Assembly: GCF_041053055.1 (NCBI RefSeq)
Contig: NZ_CP163443.1
Coordinates: 6,431,001 to 6,495,000, forward strand
Length of the DNA: 64,000 nucleotides
Direction: 5' to 3'
From: Streptomyces sp. R41
GTDB lineage: Bacteria > Actinomycetota > Actinomycetes > Streptomycetales > Streptomycetaceae
Part shown: one piece after another, positions 46,275 to 56,269 of the stretch
Layout of the letters: each line of letters begins with the position of its first letter
Numbering within the stretch: the stretch's first letter is position 1
Program-made: the position numbers and the translations under genes
Notes under the pieces: model-generated
What the model saw: only the letters and a program-made list of their open reading frames with translations
Told to the model about the DNA's origin: nothing
Database searches by the model: none

Positions 46275-46505
46275 GGCGGGTGAGTGGGGGCGTGCGTCCG
46301 CGGCTGCGGGTGCGTGGCGTGTGCGACTGCGGCTGCGTGGGGCGTGCGTCCGCGATTGCGGTTCCGTGGTGGCGTGCGTCCGCAACGGTGGCTGCGTGGT
46401 GTCCGCGACTGAGGCTGTGTGGGGCGTGCGTCCGCGACTGTGGCTCCGTGGTGGCGCGCGTCTGCGACTGCGGGTCTGTGCTGTGTGCGTCCGCGGCGGT
46501 GGGTG
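46275..46505. repeat. degenerate tandem repeat around GCGTGCGTCCGCGACTG
   Basis: About eight units of 23-30 bp built on GGGGCGTGCGTCCGCGACTG followed by CGGCTGCGTGG. The translated products on both strands are low complexity and have no ribosome sites. Confidence 0.75.
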
Positions 46506-46544
46506 TATCCCACCCACCGCCTGGCCCCTCCACCCCGGCCGGCA

Positions 46545-46662
46545 AGTTTTTAGCCCGTCCGGCGTTTGAGGACGAGGCCGTCAAGGCCGATTGCGGGGGT
46601 CTGGGGGCGGCAGCCCCCAGGTACGGGACGGGTAGGGGCGGAGGGGGCGAAAAAAGCATCGC
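46545..46662. repeat. modular intergenic palindromic repeat, copy C
   Basis: Carries AGCCCGTCCGGCGTTTGAGG, GGGGGTCTGGGGGCGGCAGC and GGGTAGGGGCGGAGGGGGCG. Unlike copies A, B and D it is in a spacer between genes transcribed in the same direction. From 46663 to 46870 I see no gene; this part is a GC-rich leader of the mdh region. Confidence 0.75.
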
Positions 46663-46884
46663 CCGGCAGGGATTGCTCGCCCTGCTCCGGGGCAGGCGCA
46701 CCGTACCCCCACGGGATCCGGAGCCGTCCGGGAGGAGTCACCCCCTTCCGGGCCGGACCCCCGGTACCCCTTCAGGCGGCCGCCCCGCCCACTCTCCCGG
46801 GCCGGGCGGCCGCCTCTCGGGGGGTTCTGTGGGGTGGGCCACACGGACCCGGACGTCGGGGGTCCCGGATGCGCGATAGCCTGA

Positions 46885-48003
<1,119 letters not shown>

Positions 48004-48029
48004 CGATCCGAGCCACCCCCGCACCACAT

Positions 48030-48061
48030 CAGCCCCTGTCCGGGAAGCCGGATGGGGGCTG
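48030..48061 (+). terminator. hairpin terminator after mdh
   Basis: CAGCCCC and TCCGG pair with CCGGA and GGGGCTG, with one 2-by-2 internal mismatch and a GAAG-type loop, 27 bp after the stop. Confidence 0.75.
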
Positions 48062-48211
48062 ACGCGTGCGTACGGAAAGTACGTATCGAACGTACGTGCT
48101 TTGTCGCCATATAGGGGGGTGCAGCGGGAGTAACCCTCGCTATCGTCGTGACGTACGGTCCGCCGGGGGAACGGGGGCGTGGCCGGGGGAGCACGGCGGG
48201 GGTGGGTCCCG

Positions 48212-48625
48212 ATGGCGGGATCGCAGAGACGGTACGCGCGCAGTGAGGCGACACGGCTGCTGTGTGCCGGGGCGCATCTGGACACGGTCTTCCGGGCGCG
48301 GGTCATCGACGAACTCATAGGGCACGAAGAGCGTCCCGCGGCGCCGTCCCTCGGTGTCGACGTCGTCGCCGTGCTGGCCCACGCGCTGCGGGCGCGCCGG
48401 AAGGATGCCTCGACCGGGATCGCGCTGCTCGTGATCTGGGTCGTCTTCTTCCTGGTGGAGATCGGCCGGGCGGCTTCCGGACTCGGTGGTTTCGGGGCGC
48501 TGTTCGGCGCCGTCGCCGTCCTGTACTACGCGTCCGTCTGCTTCCTGCTGTGGTTCGCGCGGGCCGCGTCCGGGTGGGGCATGACGATGTACGCCGCGTC
48601 GTACAACGAGGGGGAGCAGGGATGA
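48212..48625 (+). CDS. small membrane protein, unknown
   Basis: Protein of 137 residues from ATG 48212 (an in-frame start at 48179 is possible). The N-terminal 70 residues ([20 protein letters not shown] ... [16 protein letters not shown]) are soluble and may form a helical domain. Two membrane helices follow ([40 protein letters not shown]). First gene of a three-gene operon; its stop overlaps the next start by ATGA. No family recognised. Confidence 0.72.
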   Translation: MAGSQRRYARSEATRLLCAGAHLDTVFRARVIDELIGHEERPAAPSLGVDVVAVLAHALRARRKDASTGIALLVIWVVFFLVEIGRAASGLGGFGALFGAVAVLYYASVCFLLWFARAASGWGMTMYAASYNEGEQG

Positions 48626-48981
48626 GCGAGGGCAGGGGCGGACGGGTCGACCGGATCAACCGCAGCGCGGTGAACTTCGGTGACCACGGCAGCGCCGAGT
48701 ACCACGAGGCACCGCGCGCGGCCGCCGACGAGACGACCGCGGTGCTCCTGGACGCCGTCCGCACCCTGCGCGAGCATCTGCGGCTGCTCACGGAGACGGA
48801 CGCCACGACCGGGCTCGACGGTGAACTCGCCGTCGTACAGGGGGAGATCGAGCGAACGGGCCGGGCGGACCCGGCGCGGCTCGGCAGGCTGCGTATGCGG
48901 CTGGAGACCGCCGTCGCGGTGGTGGCGGGGCTGGCGTCGACGGCGGCCGTGGTGCAGGTGATCGCGCAGCTCGCGGGCTAG
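48622..48981 (+). CDS. small protein, DUF5955-like
   Basis: Protein of 119 residues: a short N-terminal segment with RINRSAVNFGDHGSAEYHEA, a helical stretch (LLDAVRTLREHLRLL ... RLGRLRMRLETAVAVVAGLA) and a hydrophobic C-terminus. The INRSAVNFGDHGSA motif is typical of proteins coded near effector-associated domains in Streptomyces. Coupled to the upstream membrane protein by a 4-bp overlap. Function unknown. Confidence 0.72.
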   Translation: MSEGRGGRVDRINRSAVNFGDHGSAEYHEAPRAAADETTAVLLDAVRTLREHLRLLTETDATTGLDGELAVVQGEIERTGRADPARLGRLRMRLETAVAVVAGLASTAAVVQVIAQLAG

Positions 48982-49010
48982 CGGGACCGGAGTGGAGCGG
49001 GGGTGACGAG

Positions 49011-49907
49011 GTGGCGCAACGGTGGGACGCGGACCGTCGGCGGTGGGTCGACGACAGCGGCGGGGCTCGGGATGCCGCCGACGCCGGCGGGACACCGCCG
49101 GACGCGGCGCAGCAGTGGTGGGCGTCCGTGCCGACCCAGTCGGGGCTCGTTCGGCCGGACTGGTCTCCGGCTCCGGCATCCGTGCCGCCACCGCCACCGC
49201 CACCGCCCGGGCCCGGCAGGGGGACCGCGGACTCGCGCCGGCTCCTCGTGGTGATCGTGGCCGTGGCGCTCCTCGCGGGCGGTGTGGGAGGCGGGGTCTG
49301 GGCGCTGACCAGGAAGGACTCGGCAGGGCATGCCGACGCCGGCGCGACACGGCCGGCGGTGACCGTCACGGCCACACAGACCGCTCCCTCGCCGGAGACC
49401 GGTTACACGTCCGGGAGTGAGGACGCCTACGCCGATCCGGCGGAGTCCCCTGCCCCGGGGCCGTCGCCCGGGTACAGCCGGGCGGTGGATCCGGTCGGTT
49501 ACACCGTGGATGTGCCGGAAGGGTGGGTGCGCAAGGAGGTCCAGGGCAAGCTGGCGCCGGTCGTCACGTACACGGCACCCGGTGGCAGCAGCAGGCTCAT
49601 GCTGTTCGAGGTCAAGGAGAGCTCCCTGACCGAGTCGTTGGACCAGGCCGAGGCGATCTGGCAGCAGCTGTCGGGCTACCAGCTCCTGAGCCGGCAGACG
49701 GGCCCCGACTGGACGGAGGTCGCCTACCGCTACGACAGCAAGCAGAACGGAGCCACTCACGTCATCGACCACCGCTTCGCGGCCGCCGACGGCACGCTGT
49801 ACGCGATCAACGCGAGTGGTCCCGAGGGCGAGGACATGACCGGCACGCTCACCACGGCCCTGAACTCCTTCTGCCTCACGGGTGTCGACTGCGCGAGCCG
49901 TTCATAG
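49011..49907 (+). CDS. membrane-anchored extracellular protein
   Basis: Protein of 298 residues from GTG 49011 with GCGGGGG upstream. The N-terminus MAQRWDADRRRWVDDSG resembles the short DUF2510-like cap often found before a proline-rich linker and a single helix (LLVVIVAVALLAGGVGGGVW). The extracellular part (about 125-298) contains VDPVGYTVDVPEGWVRKEVQ and a fold like PsbP/serine-kinase sensor domains, ending with a Cys pair (FCLTGVDC). Probably a ligand-binding or surface protein; third gene of the operon. Confidence 0.75.
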   Translation: MAQRWDADRRRWVDDSGGARDAADAGGTPPDAAQQWWASVPTQSGLVRPDWSPAPASVPPPPPPPPGPGRGTADSRRLLVVIVAVALLAGGVGGGVWALTRKDSAGHADAGATRPAVTVTATQTAPSPETGYTSGSEDAYADPAESPAPGPSPGYSRAVDPVGYTVDVPEGWVRKEVQGKLAPVVTYTAPGGSSRLMLFEVKESSLTESLDQAEAIWQQLSGYQLLSRQTGPDWTEVAYRYDSKQNGATHVIDHRFAAADGTLYAINASGPEGEDMTGTLTTALNSFCLTGVDCASRS

Positions 49908-49925
49908 GCGGACGACCGTGAGCAG

Positions 49926-50828
49926 TTACTGGTGCGAGGCGTCGGGCAGTCGCTTCTCGAACCAGTGGGCGGCATACACGTTCTCGTCGTAGCGCGGGAT
50001 CTCCGTGTACCCGCACGCCCGGTACATCGCCTGCGCCTCCGTGAGCACCGCGTGCGTGTCGAGCCGTACGGCCTCGTATCCGCGCTCGACGGCCTGCCGT
50101 TCCAGGCCGAGGAGGATCCGCCGCGCGAGGCCGAGCCGCCGGGCCGCGGGGTGCACCCACACATGCCGGATCTCGCCCACCTGGGGTTCGAGCCGGCGCA
50201 GCGCCCCGCAGCCCACGGGCCGCCCTTCCTCGTACGCGACCAGGAAGGCACCCGAGCCCCCCGACACCTCATCGGGCTGTACCAGGGCGGCGGGGTCGAA
50301 GCCCTCAGGGAACCGTTCGTCGATGTCGGCGGCGTACGCGGCGAGGCAGTCCCGCGCGTCGCGGGAGGCGCCGTCGACGAGCTCGACGGTGATCGCGGCC
50401 AGCCGCAGCAGCCGCTCGGCGACGGCCACGGCGGCGGTCAGTTCGTCGCGCTGCCGTGCGTCGAGACCGCTGAGCAGCCCTTCGGCCAGCCCGTTGGCCC
50501 GCCGGTTCTGCTCCTTGACCTCGACGAGACCGGCCGGCGTGAGCTCCGCCATCCGCAGCCGGTTGTCCGCGGGATGCACGCACACCCGTACGAGACCCTG
50601 CGCCTCCAGGGCCCGCACCATCCGGCTCAAGTACCCGGCGTCCAGGCCGAGTCGGCCCCTGAGCTCCCGCAACGAGGCTCCGTCGTCCCCGATCTCGAAG
50701 AGCAGCCGTGCCTCGCCGAGGGGCCGGTCCTGGCCGAGGTAGTGATCGTCGAGCACGCCGATGCGGCGCGTGAAGTAGCGGTTGAACCGCCGCAGCGCCT
50801 TCACATGGTTCGCTGACACTGGCTCCAT
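49926..50828 (-). CDS. MarR-GNAT fusion regulator/acetyltransferase
   Basis: Protein of 300 residues. Residues 1-140 are a MarR winged helix (GEARLLFEIGDDGASLRELR ... DAGYLSRMVRALEAQGLVRV). Residues 150-295 are a GNAT acetyltransferase with EIRHVWVHPAARRLGLARRI (acetyl-CoA loop, R/QxxGxx-type) and LTEAQAMYRACGYTEIPRY. Such fusions probably modify and sense a small molecule. The ATG is 5 bp from a perfect palindrome, so self-repression on a very short leader is likely. Converges on the previous operon with 18 bp between. Confidence 0.9.
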   Translation of the reverse strand: MEPVSANHVKALRRFNRYFTRRIGVLDDHYLGQDRPLGEARLLFEIGDDGASLRELRGRLGLDAGYLSRMVRALEAQGLVRVCVHPADNRLRMAELTPAGLVEVKEQNRRANGLAEGLLSGLDARQRDELTAAVAVAERLLRLAAITVELVDGASRDARDCLAAYAADIDERFPEGFDPAALVQPDEVSGGSGAFLVAYEEGRPVGCGALRRLEPQVGEIRHVWVHPAARRLGLARRILLGLERQAVERGYEAVRLDTHAVLTEAQAMYRACGYTEIPRYDENVYAAHWFEKRLPDASHQ

Positions 50829-50832
50829 ATTT

Positions 50833-50850
50833 CTTTGACTTTAGTCAAAG
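50833..50850. promoter_or_regulatory. MarR-type operator
   Basis: CTTTGACT-TT-AGTCAAAG has perfect 8-bp arms and the TTGA...TCAA form usual for MarR proteins. It lies immediately upstream of the MarR-GNAT start. Confidence 0.8.
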
Positions 50851-50898
50851 GAAATGGGGGTGTCCATGAGTCGTCGGAGATGCCGGCGTCCGGGCGCC

Positions 50899-51660
50899 TC
50901 ACTGCATCTGCAGCTCGCTCCGCAGCTTCCCGATGTCCACCGACTGGTCCGCCGACGGAGTCGCGGACGGGACCGGCTTGTCGTAGTCCGTGAACGTGAG
51001 GGTCGTCTCGGCGCCGTTGCCCGTCTCGGTCGCCCGGAACAGGTGGTGGTCGGAGTCGGTGGTGACGTACATCGTGGTCGTGGTGCCGTCTTCCTTGTGC
51101 GTCAGCGGGATCACCTTCGTGCCGTCGACCGTCGTCTCGGCGCCCTTCTTCAGGGACTTCGCGTCACCGGAGTCGCCGGTGGCGGCCTGCTGGAAGGACT
51201 TGAGGTCGCAGATGTCGGCCACGCCCTTGAGGAGGGTGTCGGACGTGGAGCCGTGGATGTAGCGGTTCTTGAAGAGCTCGGCGGCCGCCGAGCCCTGGCC
51301 GCCCGGCATCTGCGCCTTCCAGAAGTCCGCGTCCGGTTTCATCCACACCTCGGCGCCCCGTTTGACGATCTGGACGCCGCCCCCGTCGGAGCCCATCCGC
51401 ATGCTGCCCGCGCAGTTGCCGTCCTGGTCGAGCGAGAGGTCTATCGACGTCGGCTGCGTCTTGCTCGTCGCCGCGTCCGCGCTCTTGTCCGTCAGCTTCA
51501 TATGGACGGACTTCGCTTTCACGAGGCCTTCCTGCGCCTTGTCGGAGAGCTGCTGAGCGGTGAGATCGTTTCCGTCGTCCGCGGTGGCCGCCGTGGCGAG
51601 GCCGGTGGAAAGCAGGAGCGCCACGGTCGCTGTCGCGCAGGTCAACGTCTTCCGGGACAT
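50899..51660 (-). CDS. secreted protein resembling LolA/LprG-type carriers
   Basis: Protein of 253 residues from ATG 51660 with GGAGGTGAC upstream. Signal peptide TLTCATATVALLLSTGLATA; no lipobox Cys at the cleavage site. The mature chain (LSDKAQEGLVKAKSVHMKLT ... VQIVKRGAEVWMKPDADFWK ... HKEDGTTTTMYVTTDSDHHL) has the repeated beta-strand pattern of the LppX/LprAFG-like sandwich that carries lipids or ligands. Function not proven. It is divergent from the betaine operon, 204 bp apart. Confidence 0.78.
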   Translation of the reverse strand: MSRKTLTCATATVALLLSTGLATAATADDGNDLTAQQLSDKAQEGLVKAKSVHMKLTDKSADAATSKTQPTSIDLSLDQDGNCAGSMRMGSDGGGVQIVKRGAEVWMKPDADFWKAQMPGGQGSAAAELFKNRYIHGSTSDTLLKGVADICDLKSFQQAATGDSGDAKSLKKGAETTVDGTKVIPLTHKEDGTTTTMYVTTDSDHHLFRATETGNGAETTLTFTDYDKPVPSATPSADQSVDIGKLRSELQMQ

Positions 51661-51864
51661 CGCGTCACCTCCGGGATGCCGATCACTCTCAGCGTACGTT
51701 TCGGGCAATTTGGTCGCATTTTCGACGTTTTTTCAGTGACCCGCCGCACTTTTGGTCACGGGTTGTGCATGTATCCGGGGTCGGGGGGCAGGTGCTCCCG
51801 GCCCCCGAGGGTGACACGCGTGTGACGCAGGGGCACTGAACAGGAACGGAAGGCAACACCGATC

Positions 51865-53376
51865 ATGGCCGGACAGCAGGCACAGCAGACCATCCATGTG
51901 GGCGGCGAGTGGCGCGAAGCCCTCTCCCGCGCCACCCGCGAGATCCTCGATCCCGCCGATGCCAAGCCGTTCACCGTGGTCGCGGAGGGTGACGAGAAGG
52001 ACGCGGACGCGGCCGTCGAGGCCGCCCGCCGCGCCTTCGATGCGGGCCCCTGGCCGCACACCCCGGTCGCCGAGCGCGCCGCCCTTCTGCGCCGTGTCGC
52101 CGATCTCCTCGTACGCGATCGCGCACAGCTCGGGCTCCTGGAGAGCCGCGACGCGGGCAAGACCCTGGAGGAGGGGTGCGTCGACATCGACTGCGTCGCC
52201 GACGCCTTCCGGTACTTCGCCGATCTCGTCGTGGGCGAGGGCGGCGGACGGGTCGTCGACGCGGGCTCCGACGAGATCCACAGCGTCGTGGTGCACGAGC
52301 CCGTCGGCGTCTGCGCGATGATCACGCCCTGGAACTACCCGCTCCTGCAGGCCAGTTGGAAGATCGCGCCCGCGCTCGCCGCCGGGAACACCTTCGTCAT
52401 CAAGCCGAGTGAGATCACTCCGCTTTCGACAATCGCCCTTGTGGACCTGCTCGTCGAGGCCGGGCTGCCCGCCGGGGTCGCCAACATCGTCACCGGTCCC
52501 GGCCACTCCGTCGGTGCCCGGCTCGCCGAACACCCCGACGTCGACCTCATCTCCTTCACCGGTGGTCTCATCAGCGGTACGAAGGTCGCGCAGGCCGCCG
52601 CCGTGAGCGTCAAGAAGATCGCCCTCGAGCTCGGCGGCAAGAACCCGAACGTCGTCTTCGCGGACGCCTGCGCGACCGAGGAAGGCTTCGACACCGCCGT
52701 CGACCAGGCCCTCAACGCCGCCTTCATCCACAGCGGTCAGGTGTGTTCCGCCGGGTCGCGCCTCATCGTCGAGGAGTCCGTGCGCGAGCGCTTCGTCGCC
52801 GAACTCGCCCGCAGGGCCCAGAAGATCAGACTCGGGCGCGGTACCGAGAAGGGTGTGGAGTGCGGGCCGCTCGTCTCCGAGCAGCAGCGCGAGAAGACCG
52901 AGGCGTACGTCGCCTCCGCGCTCGCGGAGGGCGCGGTGCTGCGGGCAGGCGGCCGACGGCCCGAGCCGTCCGACGTCCGGCCCGCCACCGGGTACTTCTA
53001 CGAGCCGACCGTCCTCGACCAGTGCCACCGCGAGATGAAGGTCGTCCGCGAGGAGGTCTTCGGGCCCGTGCTCACGGTGGAGACCTTCCGTACCGAGGAC
53101 GAGGCCGTCGCGCTCGCCAACGACACCGAGTACGGGCTCGCCGGCGCCGTCTGGACCGCCGACGCGGGCCGCGCCCGCCGCGTCGCCGGACGGCTGCGGC
53201 ACGGCACCGTCTGGATCAACGACTTCCACCCCTACCTCCCGCAGGCGGAGTGGGGCGGCTTCGGCAAGAGCGGGGTGGGGCGCGAGCTCGGCCCGGCCGG
53301 TCTCGCCGAGTACCGCGAGACGAAGCACGTGTACCAGAACCTCGCGCCGAAGCCGGTCCGCTGGTTCGCGGGCTGA
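51865..53376 (+). CDS. betB: betaine aldehyde dehydrogenase-like protein
   Basis: Aldehyde dehydrogenase of 503 residues. Motifs are ITPWNYPLLQASWKIAPALA, the catalytic Glu in LELGGKNPNVVFADA and Cys in HSGQVCSAGSRLI, plus EEVFGPVLTVETF. With the GMC oxidoreductase next to it, the substrate is most likely betaine aldehyde, giving glycine betaine as a compatible solute. First gene of a five-gene operon; ATG 51865. The upstream spacer has the 10-bp palindrome ACACGCGTGT near 51820, a possible operator. Confidence 0.92.
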   Translation: MAGQQAQQTIHVGGEWREALSRATREILDPADAKPFTVVAEGDEKDADAAVEAARRAFDAGPWPHTPVAERAALLRRVADLLVRDRAQLGLLESRDAGKTLEEGCVDIDCVADAFRYFADLVVGEGGGRVVDAGSDEIHSVVVHEPVGVCAMITPWNYPLLQASWKIAPALAAGNTFVIKPSEITPLSTIALVDLLVEAGLPAGVANIVTGPGHSVGARLAEHPDVDLISFTGGLISGTKVAQAAAVSVKKIALELGGKNPNVVFADACATEEGFDTAVDQALNAAFIHSGQVCSAGSRLIVEESVRERFVAELARRAQKIRLGRGTEKGVECGPLVSEQQREKTEAYVASALAEGAVLRAGGRRPEPSDVRPATGYFYEPTVLDQCHREMKVVREEVFGPVLTVETFRTEDEAVALANDTEYGLAGAVWTADAGRARRVAGRLRHGTVWINDFHPYLPQAEWGGFGKSGVGRELGPAGLAEYRETKHVYQNLAPKPVRWFAG

Positions 53377-53507
53377 CCCCGAGCCGCTGGTTCGCCGCCT
53401 GAACCCGCTCCGCCGGCTGAAGCCCGTCCCCGGCTGAAGCCGCCGTCCCCCGTCCCCCCACCACCGCTACGCGCCGTACCTTGCACGCCCCAGAGGAGCA
53501 CCACTTC

Positions 53508-55037
53508 ATGTCCCAGCACGAGAACACGTACGACTACGTCGTCATCGGCGGCGGCACGGCGGGCTCCGTCATCGCATCCCGCCTCACCGAGAACCCGGAC
53601 GTCACCGTCGCCGTCATCGAGGGCGGCCCGAGTGACGTCGACCGCGAGGACGTCCTCACCCTGCGCCGCTGGATGGGCCTGCTCGGCGGGGAGTTGGACT
53701 ACGACTACCCGACGACCGAGCAGCCGCGCGGCAATTCGCACATCCGGCACAGCCGCGCCCGGGTGCTCGGCGGCTGCTCGTCCCACAACACGCTGATCGC
53801 GTTCAAGCCGCTGCCGTCCGACTGGGACGAGTGGGAGGAGGCGGGTGCCAAGGGCTGGGGCGCGGTGCCGATGGAGGCGTACTACGCGAGGCTCCTCAAC
53901 AACATCGTCCCGGTCGACGAGAAGGACCGGAACGCCATCGCCCGCGACTTCGTCGACGCGGCGCAGCAGGCGCTCGGCGTACCGCGCGTCGAGGGCTTCA
54001 ACAAGAAGCCGTTCACCGAGGGCGCCGGCTTCTTCGACCTGGCGTACCACCCGGAGAACAACAAGCGGTCGAGCGCGTCGGTGGCGTATCTGCATCCGGT
54101 GATGGACCAGCGCGCCAACCTGACGCTGCTGCTGGAGACCTGGGCGTACAAGCTGGAGCTGGACGGGACGCGGGCGACGGGCGTGCACGTCCGCACCAAG
54201 GACGGCGAGGAGATCCTCGTACGGGCTCGGACCGAGGTCCTGCTGTGCGCGGGCGCCGTGGACTCGCCGCGGCTGCTGCTGCACTCCGGCATCGGGCCAC
54301 GCGCCGAACTGGAGGCGCTCGGCATCCCGGTCGCGCTCGACCTCCCCGGTGTCGGCGAGAACCTGCTCGACCACCCCGAGTCCGTCATCGTCTGGGAGAC
54401 CAACGGTCCCATCCCCGAGAACTCCGCGATGCACTCCGACGCGGGCCTGTTCGTGCGCCGGGACCCGGAGCACCAGGGGCCGGACCTGATGTTCCACTTC
54501 TACCAAATCCCCTTCACGGACAACCCGGAGCGGCTGGGCTACGAGCGCCCGGCGCACGGCGTCTCGATGACACCCAACATCCCCAAGCCGCACAGCCGCG
54601 GCCGCCTGTACCTGACCAGCGCCGACCCGGCCGAGAAGCCTGCCCTCGACTTCCGGTACTTCACGGACGAGGACGACTACGACGGACGTACCCTCGTCGA
54701 CGGCATCAAGATCGCCCGCGAGATAGCGAAGGCCGAGCCGCTCGCCGGCTGGCTCAAGCGCGAGGTGTGCCCCGGCCCCGCCGTCACGGACGACGAGGAG
54801 CTCAGCGCGTACGCGCGACAGGTGGCGCACACCGTGTACCACCCGGCCGGCACCTGCCGTATGGGTGCGCCATCGGACGAACTCGCGGTCGTCGACCCAG
54901 AGTTGCGCATCCGCGGCCTCGACGGCATCCGGATCGCCGACGCGTCCGTCTTCCCGACGATGCCCGCCGTGAACCCGATGATCGGGGTGCTCATGGTCGG
55001 GGAGAAGTGCGCCGACCTGCTTGGAGGTGGTGCGTGA
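53508..55037 (+). CDS. betA: choline dehydrogenase-like GMC oxidoreductase
   Basis: FAD enzyme of 509 residues. GMC signatures: [17 protein letters not shown] (FAD dinucleotide loop), [17 protein letters not shown], the second signature [17 protein letters not shown], and the catalytic His-containing C-terminus [11 protein letters not shown] and [10 protein letters not shown]. With BetB it would oxidise choline to glycine betaine. GAGGAG precedes ATG 53508. Spacer to betB is 131 bp with short GC-rich repeats; the downstream gene starts at its stop codon. Confidence 0.9.
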   Translation: MSQHENTYDYVVIGGGTAGSVIASRLTENPDVTVAVIEGGPSDVDREDVLTLRRWMGLLGGELDYDYPTTEQPRGNSHIRHSRARVLGGCSSHNTLIAFKPLPSDWDEWEEAGAKGWGAVPMEAYYARLLNNIVPVDEKDRNAIARDFVDAAQQALGVPRVEGFNKKPFTEGAGFFDLAYHPENNKRSSASVAYLHPVMDQRANLTLLLETWAYKLELDGTRATGVHVRTKDGEEILVRARTEVLLCAGAVDSPRLLLHSGIGPRAELEALGIPVALDLPGVGENLLDHPESVIVWETNGPIPENSAMHSDAGLFVRRDPEHQGPDLMFHFYQIPFTDNPERLGYERPAHGVSMTPNIPKPHSRGRLYLTSADPAEKPALDFRYFTDEDDYDGRTLVDGIKIAREIAKAEPLAGWLKREVCPGPAVTDDEELSAYARQVAHTVYHPAGTCRMGAPSDELAVVDPELRIRGLDGIRIADASVFPTMPAVNPMIGVLMVGEKCADLLGGGA

Positions 55038-56269
55038 TGAGTACCGCGACCCTGCGTCAGGACAAGGGCACCGAGCCCGTCTTCTCCGTACACAACCTGT
55101 GGAAGGTCTTCGGCCCCAAGGCCGAGCGCGTCCCCGCCGACCCCGAGCTCGCCGCGCTCACCCCCGCCGAGCTGCGCTCCCGCACCGGCTGCACGGCCGC
55201 CGTCCACGACGTCAGCTTCGACGTGCGCAAGGGGGAGGTGTTCGTGGTGATGGGCCTGTCCGGCTCGGGCAAGTCCACGCTCGTGCGCTGCCTCACCCGG
55301 CTGATCGAGCCCACCTCCGGCGGCCTCGCGATCGACGGCGAGGACGTCCTCGCCATGGACAAGGCCCGGCTGCGCGAACTGCGCCGCCACCGCGCCGCGA
55401 TGGTCTTCCAGCACTTCGGCCTGCTGCCGCACCGCTCGGTCCTCGACAACGTCGCGTACGGCCTGGAGATCCAGGGCGTCTCGCGTACGGAACGCCGCGC
55501 GAAGGCGGCCGAAGTCGTCGCAAAGGTCGGCCTCGAGGGCATGGAGCAGCGCAGGCCGGGTCAGCTGTCCGGCGGCCAGCAGCAGCGCGTGGGCCTGGCG
55601 CGGGCGCTCGCCGTCGACCCCGAGGTCCTCCTCTTCGACGAACCGTTCAGCGCGCTCGACCCGATGATCCGGCGCGACATGCAGGAGGAGGTCATCCGGC
55701 TCCACCGCGAGGAGGGCCGCACGATGGTCTTCATCACCCACGACCTGAACGAGGCCCTGCGCCTGGGTGACCGCATCGCCCTCATGCGCGACGGCCGCAT
55801 CGTCCAGCTCGGCACCCCCGAGGAGATCGTCGGCTCACCCGCCGACGACTACGTCCGCGAGTTCGTACGGGACGTTCCGCGCGAGCAGGTGATGACGGTG
55901 CGTACGGCTATGCGGGCCGCGTCCGCGGAGGAGGCGGGGAGTGGCCCCGCGGTAGCGCCGGACGCGACCGTGTCGCAGGCCATCGAGGCCGTCGCCCGCA
56001 CCGGCTCCCCGGCCCGCGTCATGGACGAGGGCCGCTGCGTCGGGGTGGTCGACCACGAGCGCCTGCTGGGCGTGGTCGCGGGGACGGCCACTGCGGCCGA
56101 CGCGGCCGATGCACCTGCCGTGCCTGCTCCACCCGCGGGCAATCGTGCCGCTGGGGCGGCACCCGTCCCAGAGACAGGTGGCACCGGCAAAGCGCCGTCC
56201 CGCGACACCCAAGCCCCGGCCGGCCCTGACGCAGGTTCCCCTGTCGCCCCCGGCGAGGAGGTGGCTTGA
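55037..56269 (+). CDS. glycine betaine/choline ABC transporter ATPase (ProV/OpuAA-like)
   Basis: Protein of 410 residues. Walker [11 protein letters not shown]-loop [10 protein letters not shown], signature [15 protein letters not shown], Walker [15 protein letters not shown]. The insertion of about 30 residues before Walker A ([14 protein letters not shown]) and the partial CBS-like C-terminal region ([20 protein letters not shown] ... [16 protein letters not shown]) are those of quaternary-amine ATPases that sense ionic strength. A Pro/Ala-rich tail ends the protein. The ATG shares a base with the betA stop. Confidence 0.93.
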   Translation: MSTATLRQDKGTEPVFSVHNLWKVFGPKAERVPADPELAALTPAELRSRTGCTAAVHDVSFDVRKGEVFVVMGLSGSGKSTLVRCLTRLIEPTSGGLAIDGEDVLAMDKARLRELRRHRAAMVFQHFGLLPHRSVLDNVAYGLEIQGVSRTERRAKAAEVVAKVGLEGMEQRRPGQLSGGQQQRVGLARALAVDPEVLLFDEPFSALDPMIRRDMQEEVIRLHREEGRTMVFITHDLNEALRLGDRIALMRDGRIVQLGTPEEIVGSPADDYVREFVRDVPREQVMTVRTAMRAASAEEAGSGPAVAPDATVSQAIEAVARTGSPARVMDEGRCVGVVDHERLLGVVAGTATAADAADAPAVPAPPAGNRAAGAAPVPETGGTGKAPSRDTQAPAGPDAGSPVAPGEEVA

